A stretch of DNA of 64,000 nucleotides from Aestuariivirga sp. (lineage in GTDB: Bacteria > Pseudomonadota > Alphaproteobacteria > Rhizobiales > Aestuariivirgaceae): contig NZ_JADCDB010000021.1 in assembly GCF_020252395.1 (NCBI RefSeq), forward strand, positions 62,001 to 126,000, written 5' to 3'. This document shows positions 23,986 through 33,156 of this stretch, in pieces (within the stretch, counting starts at the first letter, position 1; every line of letters starts with the position of its first letter). A program made the position numbers and the translations under genes. The notes under the pieces were generated by a model. It saw only the letters and a program-made list of their open reading frames with translations. It ran no database searches and was not told the origin of the DNA.

Positions 23986-26139
23986 ATGTCCGCCAAGCGC
24001 ACCACTGACACAATGGTCCTCGACCGCCGTAGCTTTCTCGGGGGCGCGGCTGCCGCCGTCCTGATGCCGGTCACGCTCGGCTTCGCCGCCGGGCGGGCCG
24101 ATGCCGCCGCCGCGGTCGGCGCCTATATCCGCATCGACGCCTCGAACACTGTGACGCTCATCACCGGCCAGACCGAAATGGGCCAGGGCATCGGCAGCGG
24201 ACTTGCCCAGATCATGGCCGAGGAACTGATGCTGGACTGGGCGCAGGTGCGCTTCGAACATGCCCCCGTCAACCCCGCGCTCTATGGCTTGCCCGGTTGG
24301 GGCCTGCAGCTCACCGGCGGCTCGACCTCCACCATGATGTGGTACGCGCCGCTGCGCAGTGCCTCCGCCATCGCGGCCTGGCGGCTGCGCGCCGCGGCCG
24401 CCCTCACCTTCGGCGGCCTGGTGGAGCAATGGACTCTCGTCGCCGGGGGCAATGTGAAGCACGCGAGCTACGGCGTCAAAACCTTCGCCTCGGTCCTCGG
24501 CAAGGTGGCCAGCACGCCCGTCCCGGGCAGCGCGCCCTTTGCCGGCACCAAGCGCATCGTCGGCCAGCGGGTGCGCCGCATCGACCTCGCGGCCAAGGTG
24601 GACGGCTCGGCCAAGTTCGGCATGGACGTTATGCTGCCGGGCATGGTCTTCGCCAGCGTGGTTCATTGCCCCGCCCTCACCGGCACGGTGAAGAGCTGCC
24701 CCACCAGGGCCAGCGGCGCGCTGGCCGTGGTCAATCTCGGGAACGCCGTGGGCGTGGTGGCCAGCAACACATGGAACGCCATGCGCATCGCCAGTACGTT
24801 GCAGTCCAAGATCACCTGGACACTGCCCGCCAACCCCGCCTTGCTCGATTCCGGCTCCCTCGCTAGCGCCGCGCAGGCGCTGCAGGCGGCGGCCACCCCC
24901 GCCAACCTGAAGGTCTTCGAAACCGCCGGCAGCCCCGATGGCAAAACCGGCACGATCGACGCCACCTATATCGCTCCCTTCCTCGCCCATGCCTGCATGG
25001 AGGTGATGAACGCCACCGTGTCAGTCACCAAGACCAACGGCGCAGTCACACTGGTAGAATTGTGGCTGCCGACCCAGGGCCAGAGCTTCGTGCCGGGCAC
25101 CGTGCGCAGCGTGCCGGGCCTCGCCAACCTCGCCGACGCGCAGATCAAGGTCAATTCCATGCTCTGCGGCGGCGGCTTCGGCCGCAAGATCGAGCAGGAC
25201 TACGTGCTGCAGGCTGTGAAGCTGGCGCTCACCGTGGGCAAGCCCGTCAAGCTCACGTGGTCGCGGCCGCAGGACTTCAAGAACGACAAATACCGCCCCT
25301 ATGCCTCGATGCGCGTACGCCTCGGCGGCGACGCCAATGGCATCGGCGGCCTCGTCTACCGTAACGTGTCGGCCTCGATCAGCTTCCAGCAAGGCGCCAA
25401 CCCGGAGGACACGGGCGCCGTGGCGGGCGCGGTGAAGCTGCCCTATGCCATTGCCAACCGCCGCATCGAATTCGCGCCGCTGCCCACCGCGATCCCGCTT
25501 GGCTACTGGCGCTCGGTTGGCGAATCCTACAACACCTTCGCCATCGAGAGCGCCATCGACGAACTGGCGCTGGCGCTGAACCAGGACCCAATCGACTACC
25601 GCCTGCGTATGCTCGGCGCCGACCCGCGCGCTAGCCGCGTGCTGCAGACGCTGAAGGCCTCGCCGCGATACACGGGCATGGCGGCGGCAAAGCGCGGGGC
25701 CGCTTTTCTCAAGGGCTTCAACAGCTATGTGGCGCTGGCACTCGAGATCGCGCCCGACAATGGCTCGCGAATCCGGGTGACGAAGGCGCATTATGTTATC
25801 GACTGCGGCCTCGTCATCAACCCGGATGCGGTCGAGGCGCAAATGCAGGGCGGCCTCGCCCACGGCCTCTATTCCGCGCTCTACAACCGCGTGACCTTTG
25901 CCAACGGCGTGCCGCAGGTGCAGAATTTCTCCAATTACCGCGTGCTCACCGCGCGCGACATGCCGCAGGTGACGGTCGACATCATCGAGGGCGATCCCAC
26001 CACTACAATGCCGGGCGGCGTGGGCGAAACCGGCGTGCCCTGCGTGGCGCCCGCCCTCGCCAATGCCTATCACCGCCTGAGCGGCACAAGGGTGCGGGAG
26101 CTTCCCTTCTACCCCGGCGCCACAATGTCGGAAGACTGA
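23986..26139 (+). CDS. Molybdenum hydroxylase, molybdopterin-binding large subunit (IorB-like), Tat-exported
   Basis: A 717-residue two-domain large subunit of the isoquinoline 1-oxidoreductase beta / aldehyde dehydrogenase class. A Tat signal is present (DRRSFLGG with RR at 14-15, hydrophobic stretch to about 40). TGQTEMGQGIGSGLAQ, the cofactor-binding CGGGFGRK near residue 394 and the C-terminal GVGETGVP with the essential glutamate near 679 are all intact. With the small subunit it hydroxylates an N-heteroaromatic ring or oxidises an aldehyde in the periplasm. Gene context points to nicotinate or a similar ring. It lacks the C-terminal cytochrome domain found in Pseudomonas NicB. Confidence 0.88.
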   Translation: MSAKRTTDTMVLDRRSFLGGAAAAVLMPVTLGFAAGRADAAAAVGAYIRIDASNTVTLITGQTEMGQGIGSGLAQIMAEELMLDWAQVRFEHAPVNPALYGLPGWGLQLTGGSTSTMMWYAPLRSASAIAAWRLRAAAALTFGGLVEQWTLVAGGNVKHASYGVKTFASVLGKVASTPVPGSAPFAGTKRIVGQRVRRIDLAAKVDGSAKFGMDVMLPGMVFASVVHCPALTGTVKSCPTRASGALAVVNLGNAVGVVASNTWNAMRIASTLQSKITWTLPANPALLDSGSLASAAQALQAAATPANLKVFETAGSPDGKTGTIDATYIAPFLAHACMEVMNATVSVTKTNGAVTLVELWLPTQGQSFVPGTVRSVPGLANLADAQIKVNSMLCGGGFGRKIEQDYVLQAVKLALTVGKPVKLTWSRPQDFKNDKYRPYASMRVRLGGDANGIGGLVYRNVSASISFQQGANPEDTGAVAGAVKLPYAIANRRIEFAPLPTAIPLGYWRSVGESYNTFAIESAIDELALALNQDPIDYRLRMLGADPRASRVLQTLKASPRYTGMAAAKRGAAFLKGFNSYVALALEIAPDNGSRIRVTKAHYVIDCGLVINPDAVEAQMQGGLAHGLYSALYNRVTFANGVPQVQNFSNYRVLTARDMPQVTVDIIEGDPTTTMPGGVGETGVPCVAPALANAYHRLSGTRVRELPFYPGATMSED

Positions 26140-26181
26140 CCGGGGGACCGGGGGACCGGAACCCGCTCGCGCTGCGCGCGC

Positions 26182-26382
26182 TCAGGGCGCCTCGGCCGGC
26201 GGCAGCACATCGACATTGACCGCCAGCACCACTGCCACCACCGCCCCGCCGATCACCAGCCCGTTCTTGCCCAAGCGATTCTTCCCGAGGCCATGTTTCA
26301 AACGGCGCGACACTCCTAATTGCGGAGCAGACGTGTCATCATCGCAAGACGCGCGCACCGCCCCTCTTGCGAAGCTTGACAC
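26182..26382 (-). CDS. Small hypothetical ORF with hydrophobic C-terminal half (doubtful)
   Basis: A possible 66-residue protein with a basic middle (RRLKHGLGKNRLGKNG) and a single hydrophobic stretch (LVIGGAVVAVVLAVNVDVL). No ribosome-binding site stands out, and it would overlap the promoter region of the sialidase-fold gene. Otherwise the 310-base gap between 26139 and 26450 holds a GC-rich direct duplication (CCGGGGGA twice near 26140-26156). Confidence 0.25.
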   Translation of the reverse strand: MSSFARGAVRASCDDDTSAPQLGVSRRLKHGLGKNRLGKNGLVIGGAVVAVVLAVNVDVLPPAEAP

Positions 26383-26408
26383 AAATTTGATGCAACTTAA
26401 CGTATAGT
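26376..26408 (+). promoter_or_regulatory. Possible promoter upstream of the sialidase-fold gene
   Basis: A perfect TTGACA (26376-26381) lies in an AT-rich stretch 69 bases before the start codon. The best -10 candidates (ACGTAT at 26400 or TATAGT at 26403) give spacers of 18 or 21, so only the first is well placed. Confidence 0.35.
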
Positions 26409-26449
26409 TTGATAGCGTTACAGAATGAATACCTCACGGAGCCCGCAAA

Positions 26450-28054
26450 ATGACTTGCTTCCCGCGCCCTCTTGCACTGCCAGCCGCCCTCTCCGCACTG
26501 GTGCTGGCTGCCGCCAGCCTGCCGGCGTCGGCAGGCACCCCCGCCCCGGTGAGCGGCCCCAGCCCATTCGCCGCCTGCAAGATCAGGGGCGAGAAGGGCA
26601 AGAACTACCTCAATGCCGTGGTGGAGCCGTGGGTTGACGTTCACCCAACCGATTCCACGCGCCTCGTGGCGGCCTGGCAGCAGGACCGCTGGAGCAATGG
26701 CGGTTCCCGGGGCATCGTTTCGGCCAATTCCACCGACGGCGGCGCGAACTGGACCAGGGTGGTCGTGCCCGGCATCAACAAGTGTTCCGGCGGCACGGGA
26801 GACTTCGCCTATAACCGCGCCAGCGACCCCTGGACGGCCATTTCGCCCAACGGCAACGCCTATGTGATGAGCCTCACCTTCACGGATCCCGTAGGCAATA
26901 AGCCGGGCGTCAACGCCATGCTGGTCAATCGCTCCACCGACGGCGGCGCCACTTGGGGCAACCCCACCGTGCTGAGGCGCGACACCGACCCCACAATCTT
27001 CAACGACAAGAACGCCATCACCGCCGACCCGGCGGATTCGCGCTATGTCTATGCAGTCTGGGACCAGTTGAAGGGCGGCGTGGACGCCGATGGCGGGGAG
27101 GGGGCTGGCGGCGCAGCCGGCGTGGCCGGCGCGCCTGACGGCTACCCAGACGGGGTGGTGATTGCCCGCGAGCGCTTGCGCGCCAAAATGGCCGCAAAGG
27201 CCAGCGGTATGACGCCCGCCACAAGCGCCTCCACCTTCGGCCCTACCTTCTTCACGCGGACCATCGATTCCGGCCAGACTTGGGAAACTGCCAGGATCAT
27301 CTATGATCCCGGAGCCAATGCCCAGACGATCGCCAATCAGGCCGTGGTGCTGAACAATGGGGATGTGCTGGTGTTCTTCACCGACATCCCAGAAACCGGC
27401 CCCGTCAAGATCCGCTACGTCAAGTCGACCGACCATGGCGCCAGTTTCGGCGCGCCCGTCGATGCCGCGGCGATCAATGGCAGCCTCACCGGCACCATCA
27501 CGCCCGACCGCAAGAAATCGGTGCGCGACGGAAGTATTCTCTTCGATGTCGCCTATGACCGCAACAGTGGCCGGCTCTATCTGACCTGGCAGGACACTGG
27601 CGGCGGCGGCGTCGAACGGGTCGCCTTCGCGATGTCGTCCAACTCCGGCGCCAGCTGGTCGCCGCCGGCGATTGTCAACAAGACACCGCCCAGTCCCGAC
27701 AAGTACCGCACGCAGGCCTTCGTGCCCTCGATCGCGGTCGATGGCAATTCCCGCGTCGTCATCACTTACTATGATTTCCGCAACGATCCGCCCAGGAGCA
27801 GGAGTAAGGAATTGGCCGACTACTGGGCCATTTCCTGTATGCCCAGCGAGGCGGATTGCCGTTCGGCCGGAAGCTGGGGCAACGAGACGCGCCTCACCTC
27901 AACCTCCTTCAACATGCTGAATGCTCCCTATGCCAATGGCCTTTTCGTGGGGGATTACCAGGGCCTCGTCAGCCAACCCGCCAGACTCCGCGCTGTCTTC
28001 GGCATTGCGACCAAGCTGAACAAGACGAGCATCGTGACCAGCGTTGTTCCCTGA
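26450..28054 (+). CDS. Secreted BNR/Asp-box beta-propeller protein (sialidase superfamily fold)
   Basis: A 534-residue exported protein: signal peptide with cleavage after ASA near residue 27, then a six-bladed-propeller-type sequence. Asp-box motifs (SxDxGxxW/F) occur as STDGGANW, STDGGATW, TIDSGQTW, STDHGASF and SSNSGASW. The sialidase catalytic arginine triad cannot be confirmed, and many such proteins are not sialidases. A low-complexity Gly/Ala insert lies around residues 206-226. It stands alone, with its own promoter candidate and no carbohydrate genes beside it. Function unknown. Confidence 0.75.
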   Translation: MTCFPRPLALPAALSALVLAAASLPASAGTPAPVSGPSPFAACKIRGEKGKNYLNAVVEPWVDVHPTDSTRLVAAWQQDRWSNGGSRGIVSANSTDGGANWTRVVVPGINKCSGGTGDFAYNRASDPWTAISPNGNAYVMSLTFTDPVGNKPGVNAMLVNRSTDGGATWGNPTVLRRDTDPTIFNDKNAITADPADSRYVYAVWDQLKGGVDADGGEGAGGAAGVAGAPDGYPDGVVIARERLRAKMAAKASGMTPATSASTFGPTFFTRTIDSGQTWETARIIYDPGANAQTIANQAVVLNNGDVLVFFTDIPETGPVKIRYVKSTDHGASFGAPVDAAAINGSLTGTITPDRKKSVRDGSILFDVAYDRNSGRLYLTWQDTGGGGVERVAFAMSSNSGASWSPPAIVNKTPPSPDKYRTQAFVPSIAVDGNSRVVITYYDFRNDPPRSRSKELADYWAISCMPSEADCRSAGSWGNETRLTSTSFNMLNAPYANGLFVGDYQGLVSQPARLRAVFGIATKLNKTSIVTSVVP

Positions 28055-28188
28055 CACGTTGCCTCCCTGCGCGTCTTTATCTTTCCCATCCCTCCCACAC
28101 GTGTGTATAGACGGGGAGATGGCGGGAGTGCTTGCCAGGTAGGGCAATCACGTGCATTCCGGCGCCATAACTCCGGAGTGCCGTGTTC

Positions 28189-29442
28189 ATGTTCACGCCC
28201 GCCCTACTCGATACTGTCCGCGCCCGTTTCGCGCATGTCGAGGCCTGCCCCTTCTCCGGGCCCCGCGTGTTTTTCGAGAATGCCGGGGGCGCCCTCACAC
28301 TGAAGTCGGTGGTGGAGACCTCCGCGCTCTATGCCGCCATCCCCGACAATCAGGGCCGCGACAACCCGGCGTCCAAGGCCCTGATGGCGGCGATCGACAA
28401 GGCCAAGGCCGACATGCGGCTGTTTTTCAATGCTTTTTCCGGGCAGGTCTTTGTGGGCGAGAGCGGCACCGAAGTGCTGTTCCGCCTCGTCCGCACGGCA
28501 GCGCTGGGTGCGGCCCCCGGCGGTATCCTGCTGTCGACGACACTGGAGCACCCCGCCTCGCGCAGCGCCATGGCGCGCTGGGCGGAGGTGACGGGACGTG
28601 CCCATGTGCTTGTGCCGCATGAAGATGCCACAGGATGCGTCGAGGCTGCCGCCTATGCACGCTACATCACGCCGGATGTCCGCGTCGCCACCCTCGTCCA
28701 CACCTCGCCGGTCACCGGTATGACCGTGGATGCCGGCGCCATCGCTGCAGCCATCCGCAAGGTATCGCCTGATTGCTTCATCATCGTCGATGGCATCCAG
28801 CATGCGAGCCATGGGGCAGTGGACATTGCCGCCCTCGGCATCGATGGCTATGCGATTTCGCCCTACAAGGTGTTCTCGCGCCACGGCTATGGCGTGGGCT
28901 GGGCGTCGGACCGTCTCACGGCCTGCACGAAGGAAACCGTCATTGGCGGCCCCGCGACCAGCTGGGAGATGGGCACGCGCGACACGGGGAGCTATGCCAC
29001 CTTCTCCGACGTCGTCACCTACTTCGACTGGCTCGGCAGTCACTTCACCAAGAGCGATGACCGCCGCGCCCGCCTCGAGGCCGCGGCGCAGGCCATCCAC
29101 GGTCACGAGCATATGCTCGCTGAGGCCATGGTCAACGGCACCGGTAACCTGCGGGGACTGAAGGACATTCCCGGCCTCCACATCATCGGCGGGGCGGATA
29201 ATGCTCGGCGCGAGGGCGTCGTTTCGGTATGGCTCGAGGGCATCACCAGCGAGGAGGTGGTCAGCTTCCTCAACGGCCGCGGCATCCGCACCCACACCCG
29301 CAAGGCTGACCATTACAGCGGCAATGTGCTGGCCCCGATGGGCCTCAAGGACTGCATCCGCATTTCCTTCAGCCATTACAATTCGCCGGCCGAGGTGGGG
29401 CAGTTCCTCACCGCAATCGACGAGTTCACCTCCGCCCGGTGA
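28189..29442 (+). CDS. Class V aminotransferase / cysteine desulfurase-like PLP enzyme
   Basis: A 417-residue fold-type I PLP protein. K227 in ISPYKVFSRHG is the cofactor lysine; D201 and Q204 in VDGIQHASHG bind the pyridine ring and phenol oxygen; HTSPVTGM is a substrate-side segment. The cysteine-desulfurase active-site cysteine loop is not evident, so transamination, lyase or isomerase chemistry is as likely as desulfuration. GTG at 28183 is better spaced from GGAG than the ATG at 28189, so the start is uncertain by two codons. An amidohydrolase follows at 37 bases; together they probably handle one amino compound. Confidence 0.8.
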   Translation: MFTPALLDTVRARFAHVEACPFSGPRVFFENAGGALTLKSVVETSALYAAIPDNQGRDNPASKALMAAIDKAKADMRLFFNAFSGQVFVGESGTEVLFRLVRTAALGAAPGGILLSTTLEHPASRSAMARWAEVTGRAHVLVPHEDATGCVEAAAYARYITPDVRVATLVHTSPVTGMTVDAGAIAAAIRKVSPDCFIIVDGIQHASHGAVDIAALGIDGYAISPYKVFSRHGYGVGWASDRLTACTKETVIGGPATSWEMGTRDTGSYATFSDVVTYFDWLGSHFTKSDDRRARLEAAAQAIHGHEHMLAEAMVNGTGNLRGLKDIPGLHIIGGADNARREGVVSVWLEGITSEEVVSFLNGRGIRTHTRKADHYSGNVLAPMGLKDCIRISFSHYNSPAEVGQFLTAIDEFTSAR

Positions 29443-29479
29443 TGGGCTAGCCTGCCCGGAGCAACCGGGACGGAGCGCC

Positions 29480-30331
29480 ATGATCGATTTTCCCATCACC
29501 GATACCCATGTCCACCTGCTCGACACCTCCAAGTTCAAGTATGGCTGGGCGAGCGGCGCGCCCAAACTGGGGCGCGACTGGACGATCCACGATCTCGAAC
29601 AGGCGGCCAAACCCTATGTCATTGAAAACATGGTCTTCGTCGAGGTCGACGTCGACTATCCCCAGCACATGGAAGAGGCCGCGTGGGTGCAGGAGTTGGC
29701 CCGCAGCGACTTGCGGCTCAAAGGCTGTGTCGCCTCCCTGCCGCTCGAAGAGGGGCTGAAGCTCGAGGCCGATCTCGAAAAGCTCTCCCGCTTGCCCGTC
29801 GTGCGCGGCATCCGCCGTCTCATCCAGAACAAGTCCGACCCCGAATTCGTGTTGCGTCCGGACTTCATTGCAGCAACAAAACTACTGCCTAAGTATAACT
29901 TTAGCTTCGATATTTGCATTTACCATCATCAGTTCGGCAACGTCATCGAGTTCGTCCGCCACTGCCCCGAGGTGTCTTTCATCCTCGACCATATCGGCAA
30001 GCCAGGCATCAAGGACGGTCTGATGGAACCGTGGAAGCGACACATCCGCGAGCTCTCGCAACTGCCCAATGTGATGTGCAAGCTCTCTGGCCTAACCACC
30101 GAAGCTGACCACGAAAACTGGAACCGCGAACAGCTGCGGCCCTACATCGACCACGTCATCGGCAGCTTCGGGTTCGACCGCATCATGTATGGTGGCGACT
30201 GGCCGGTGGCGGAGCTGGCAGGAAAATATACCGATTGGATTCAGGTGCTTGACTGGGCAACCGCGGGCTGCACTCCCGAAGAAAAGCGCAAGCTGTTCCG
30301 CGACAATGGGAGACGGGCCTACCGGCTCTGA
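29480..30331 (+). CDS. Amidohydrolase family 2 protein (fucono-lactonase/PDC-hydrolase-like)
   Basis: A 283-residue TIM-barrel metal-dependent hydrolase of the amidohydrolase-2 (COG3618) group. H10 and H12 in DTHVHLLD are the strand-1 metal ligands, ILDHIGKP carries the strand-6 histidine, and YGGDWPV carries the strand-8 aspartate. Members hydrolyse lactones (L-fucono-, L-rhamnono-lactone) or 2-pyrone-4,6-dicarboxylate. Preceded by GACGGAGCGCC. It ends exactly where the convergent membrane-protein gene ends. Confidence 0.85.
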   Translation: MIDFPITDTHVHLLDTSKFKYGWASGAPKLGRDWTIHDLEQAAKPYVIENMVFVEVDVDYPQHMEEAAWVQELARSDLRLKGCVASLPLEEGLKLEADLEKLSRLPVVRGIRRLIQNKSDPEFVLRPDFIAATKLLPKYNFSFDICIYHHQFGNVIEFVRHCPEVSFILDHIGKPGIKDGLMEPWKRHIRELSQLPNVMCKLSGLTTEADHENWNREQLRPYIDHVIGSFGFDRIMYGGDWPVAELAGKYTDWIQVLDWATAGCTPEEKRKLFRDNGRRAYRL

Positions 30332-31090
30332 TCAGTTCGACGGCGGCGGCGATGCGAGGGTTACGTCCTTGCCGGTGCAGATGGGCGGCAAGTCCTTGTC
30401 GCCGAACCAAATTTCGAAGGTGTTGGGGCGCACTTTCCTGGCGCCGTCCCAGATCTTGGTGAGGTTGACCACCTGGATGTCGAAGCCGATGTTGCGGAGC
30501 CATTCGGCAATGGCCTCGGCCTTCGGCACGTCATGGTCGTTCATGGCGCGGATTTCATTCACCTTTCCGTCCCACTTCGCCATGGCGATGGAGGGCACGG
30601 TGATGGCGGCTCCATCATTGTCCTTGAGGCCAGTCAACAGCTTCGAGAAACAGGCGCGCTGCTGCTCGTTGAGAACATTGACGAAAACCCGAGACGGCAG
30701 GCGCTCGACCGCTTCTTTGAAGACGGCCTGAACATTGGCGTTGGACTGCGCCGCCTTGGTCAGCGCGCGCTCCATGGCGGGCAGCAGCTGCGGGTCGGAG
30801 GCGTTGTTGGCATAGTCAAGCTGAGCCGCCACGAACTCGACCGGCACCTTGTCGTTCTTCAGCAGGTACTCGAACATGGCGATGCCGTATTTCTGGCGCT
30901 CCGGCTTGTTGTCCGAGACCAGATCGATCATCGTCTTCAAATCATTCACATTCTGCTGCCAGCGGGTGTAGTAGAGGCCCATCCCGGCAATGGTCAGCGG
31001 GATCATGATGGTGGCCGTCATCTGCAGCATGATGTCACGCCAGGCGCGGGCGCGCTCGCGGATCTCGGATGCCTTCTGCGATTCAGCCAT
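30332..31090 (-). CDS. Hypothetical single-pass membrane protein next to xsc
   Basis: A 252-residue protein I do not recognise. Residues 1-18 are charged and polar, a single transmembrane helix spans about 24-41 (TATIMIPLTIAGMGLYY), and the rest is a soluble helical domain of about 200 residues ending in a section with two cysteines (C160-region and ICTGKD). No signal peptide. ATG 31090 follows AGGGATCACC. It lies 90 bases downstream of xsc on the same strand and could be co-transcribed. Any link to sulfonate metabolism is only positional. Confidence 0.7.
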   Translation of the reverse strand: MAESQKASEIRERARAWRDIMLQMTATIMIPLTIAGMGLYYTRWQQNVNDLKTMIDLVSDNKPERQKYGIAMFEYLLKNDKVPVEFVAAQLDYANNASDPQLLPAMERALTKAAQSNANVQAVFKEAVERLPSRVFVNVLNEQQRACFSKLLTGLKDNDGAAITVPSIAMAKWDGKVNEIRAMNDHDVPKAEAIAEWLRNIGFDIQVVNLTKIWDGARKVRPNTFEIWFGDKDLPPICTGKDVTLASPPPSN

Positions 31091-31180
31091 GGTGATCCCT
31101 GATATTCCCGGCCGCCGTAACACCAAGCCATTGCAGCGAAAACGTGACGGAACCCCGACTCCTGGGCTCCGGCCACAGGC

Positions 31181-32956
31181 TTACACGGTTTGCGGGCGCA
31201 TGTCCTTGGCGTCAATGCCGGCGACCGCGACCGGCTTCTTCATGGCGTCGCGGCGGAAGGGCTCGCCCAGTTCCTGGTTGATCATCGCCTCGATCAGCGT
31301 GGTCTTGCCGTGCTTCATCTGGTCCTCGACCGCCTTGGCGAGGGCATCGCGCAACTCGTCCATGGTATAGGCGGCAACTCCTTGAAGTCCGCAGGCTTTT
31401 GCAATGCCGGCGTAGCTCACCTGTGTGTCGAGTTCGGTGCCCACGAAATTGTCGTCATACCAGAGGGTCGAGTTGCGCTTCTCGGCGCCCCACTGGTAGT
31501 TCCGGAACACGACCTGGGTGATGGCCGGCCATTCCTTGCGGCCAATGGCGGTCAATTCCGTCACCGCGATGCCGAAGGCGCCGTCACCGGAGAAGCCCAC
31601 GACCGGCACGCCGGGACAGGCGATCTTGGCGCCGACGACCGATGGCAGGCCGTAGCCGCAGGGGCCAAAAAGGCCTGGCGCCAGATACTTACGGCCCTGC
31701 TCGAAGGTCGGGTAGGCGTTGCCGATGGCGCAGTTGTTGCCGATGTCGGAGGAGATGATGGCCTCCTTGGGCAGCGCCGCCTGGATGGCGCGCCAGGCCA
31801 TGCGCGGGCTCATCCAGCCGGGCTTGGCCTTGCGGGCACGCTCGTTCCAGGTGGTGCCCGGATCGTCGTCCTCGTGGTCCATGGAGGAGAGCTGCTGGGC
31901 CCAGCGCGACTTGGTCTGGGCGATCAGGTTCTTGCGCTCTTCCCGGCCGGAGTCGCCGGCGGAGGGGGACAGCTTGGCCAGGATACCTTCCGCCACCTTC
32001 TTGGAATCGCCCACGATTCCGACCGTGACCTTCTTGGTGAGGCCGATGCGGTTGGGGTTGATGTCGACCTGGATGACTCGTGCCTCCTTGGGCCAGTAGT
32101 CCAGGCCATAACCGGGGAGGGTCGAGAAAGGGTTGAGGCGGGTGCCGAGTGCGAGCACCACGTCGGCCCGGCCGATCAGTTCCATGGCGGCCCTGGAGCC
32201 GTTGTAGCCGAGCGGACCGGCGAAGAGCGGGTGCGAGCCCGGGAAGGCATCATTGTGCTGGTAGCCCACACAGACCGGGGCAGAGAGCCGCTCGGCCAGC
32301 GCCTTCGACGCTGGAATGGCATTGCCGAGGACGACGCCCGCGCCATTGAGGATGACCGGAAACTTGGCCTCCGACAACTGCTTAGCGGCAGCCGCAATAG
32401 CGTCCTCACCGCCCGACGGGCGCTCGAAGACGACAACGGCGGGAAGCTCGATGTCGATGACCTGGGTCCAGAAATCGCGCGGCATGTTGATCTGGGCCGG
32501 GGCCGAGAGGCGCTTGGCGTTCATGATGACGCGGTTGAGGACCTCCGCCACGCGGGAAGCGTCACGCACCTCCTCCTGGTAGCCCACCATGTCCTTGAAC
32601 AGGTCCATCTGCTCCACTTCCTGAAAGCCGCCCTGGCCGATGGTCTTGTTGGCGGCCTGAGGCGTGACCAGGAGGAGTGGTGTGTGGTTCCAATAGGCTG
32701 TTTTTACAGCGGTAACGAAGTTGGTGATGCCCGGGCCGTTCTGGGCGATTATCATGCTCATCTTGCCCGACGCCCGGGTGTAGCCGTCGGCCATCATGCC
32801 GCCGGAGCCTTCGTGGGCGCAGTCCCAGAAGGTGATGCCGGCCTTGGGGAAGAGGTCCGAGATCGGCATGAAGGCGGAGCCGATGATGCCGAAGGCATGC
32901 TCGATGCCGTGCATCTGGAGAACCTTGACGAAAGCCTCTTCGGTGGTCATGCGCAT
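31181..32956 (-). CDS. xsc: Sulfoacetaldehyde acetyltransferase
   Basis: A 591-residue TPP enzyme that converts sulfoacetaldehyde plus phosphate into sulfite and acetyl phosphate, the desulfonating step of taurine and related sulfonate breakdown. E49 in CAHEGSGGMMADGY activates TPP; the TPP-binding GDG motif (GFSGDGAFGIAV) is in the C-terminal domain. The start MRMTTEEAFVKVLQMHGIEHAFG matches Xsc closely. I chose ATG 32956 with CGAGGACTGA upstream; a long in-frame extension to 33529 crosses repeats and is not protein-like. Unlike common layouts no phosphate acetyltransferase or tauR gene is adjacent, so acetyl phosphate must be used by an enzyme encoded elsewhere. Confidence 0.93.
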   Translation of the reverse strand: MRMTTEEAFVKVLQMHGIEHAFGIIGSAFMPISDLFPKAGITFWDCAHEGSGGMMADGYTRASGKMSMIIAQNGPGITNFVTAVKTAYWNHTPLLLVTPQAANKTIGQGGFQEVEQMDLFKDMVGYQEEVRDASRVAEVLNRVIMNAKRLSAPAQINMPRDFWTQVIDIELPAVVVFERPSGGEDAIAAAAKQLSEAKFPVILNGAGVVLGNAIPASKALAERLSAPVCVGYQHNDAFPGSHPLFAGPLGYNGSRAAMELIGRADVVLALGTRLNPFSTLPGYGLDYWPKEARVIQVDINPNRIGLTKKVTVGIVGDSKKVAEGILAKLSPSAGDSGREERKNLIAQTKSRWAQQLSSMDHEDDDPGTTWNERARKAKPGWMSPRMAWRAIQAALPKEAIISSDIGNNCAIGNAYPTFEQGRKYLAPGLFGPCGYGLPSVVGAKIACPGVPVVGFSGDGAFGIAVTELTAIGRKEWPAITQVVFRNYQWGAEKRNSTLWYDDNFVGTELDTQVSYAGIAKACGLQGVAAYTMDELRDALAKAVEDQMKHGKTTLIEAMINQELGEPFRRDAMKKPVAVAGIDAKDMRPQTV

Positions 32957-33156
32957 GGGGTCAGTCCTCGCGTGAAATCGGGTTGGGTGCCTTCTAGCGC
33001 CACCGTCCACCTGGAGCCTAGAACCAGAGGGCGGGGACACCGGGGTCCATAACCGGGGAGATCGGGTGATGCAAATGCGGTGCTGCGTGTTGCCGGCGGA
33101 CGCTTTTTGGGATGCAAAAGCGTTGTCGCCGTTGACACGGCTCCGGCGCGCACGGT

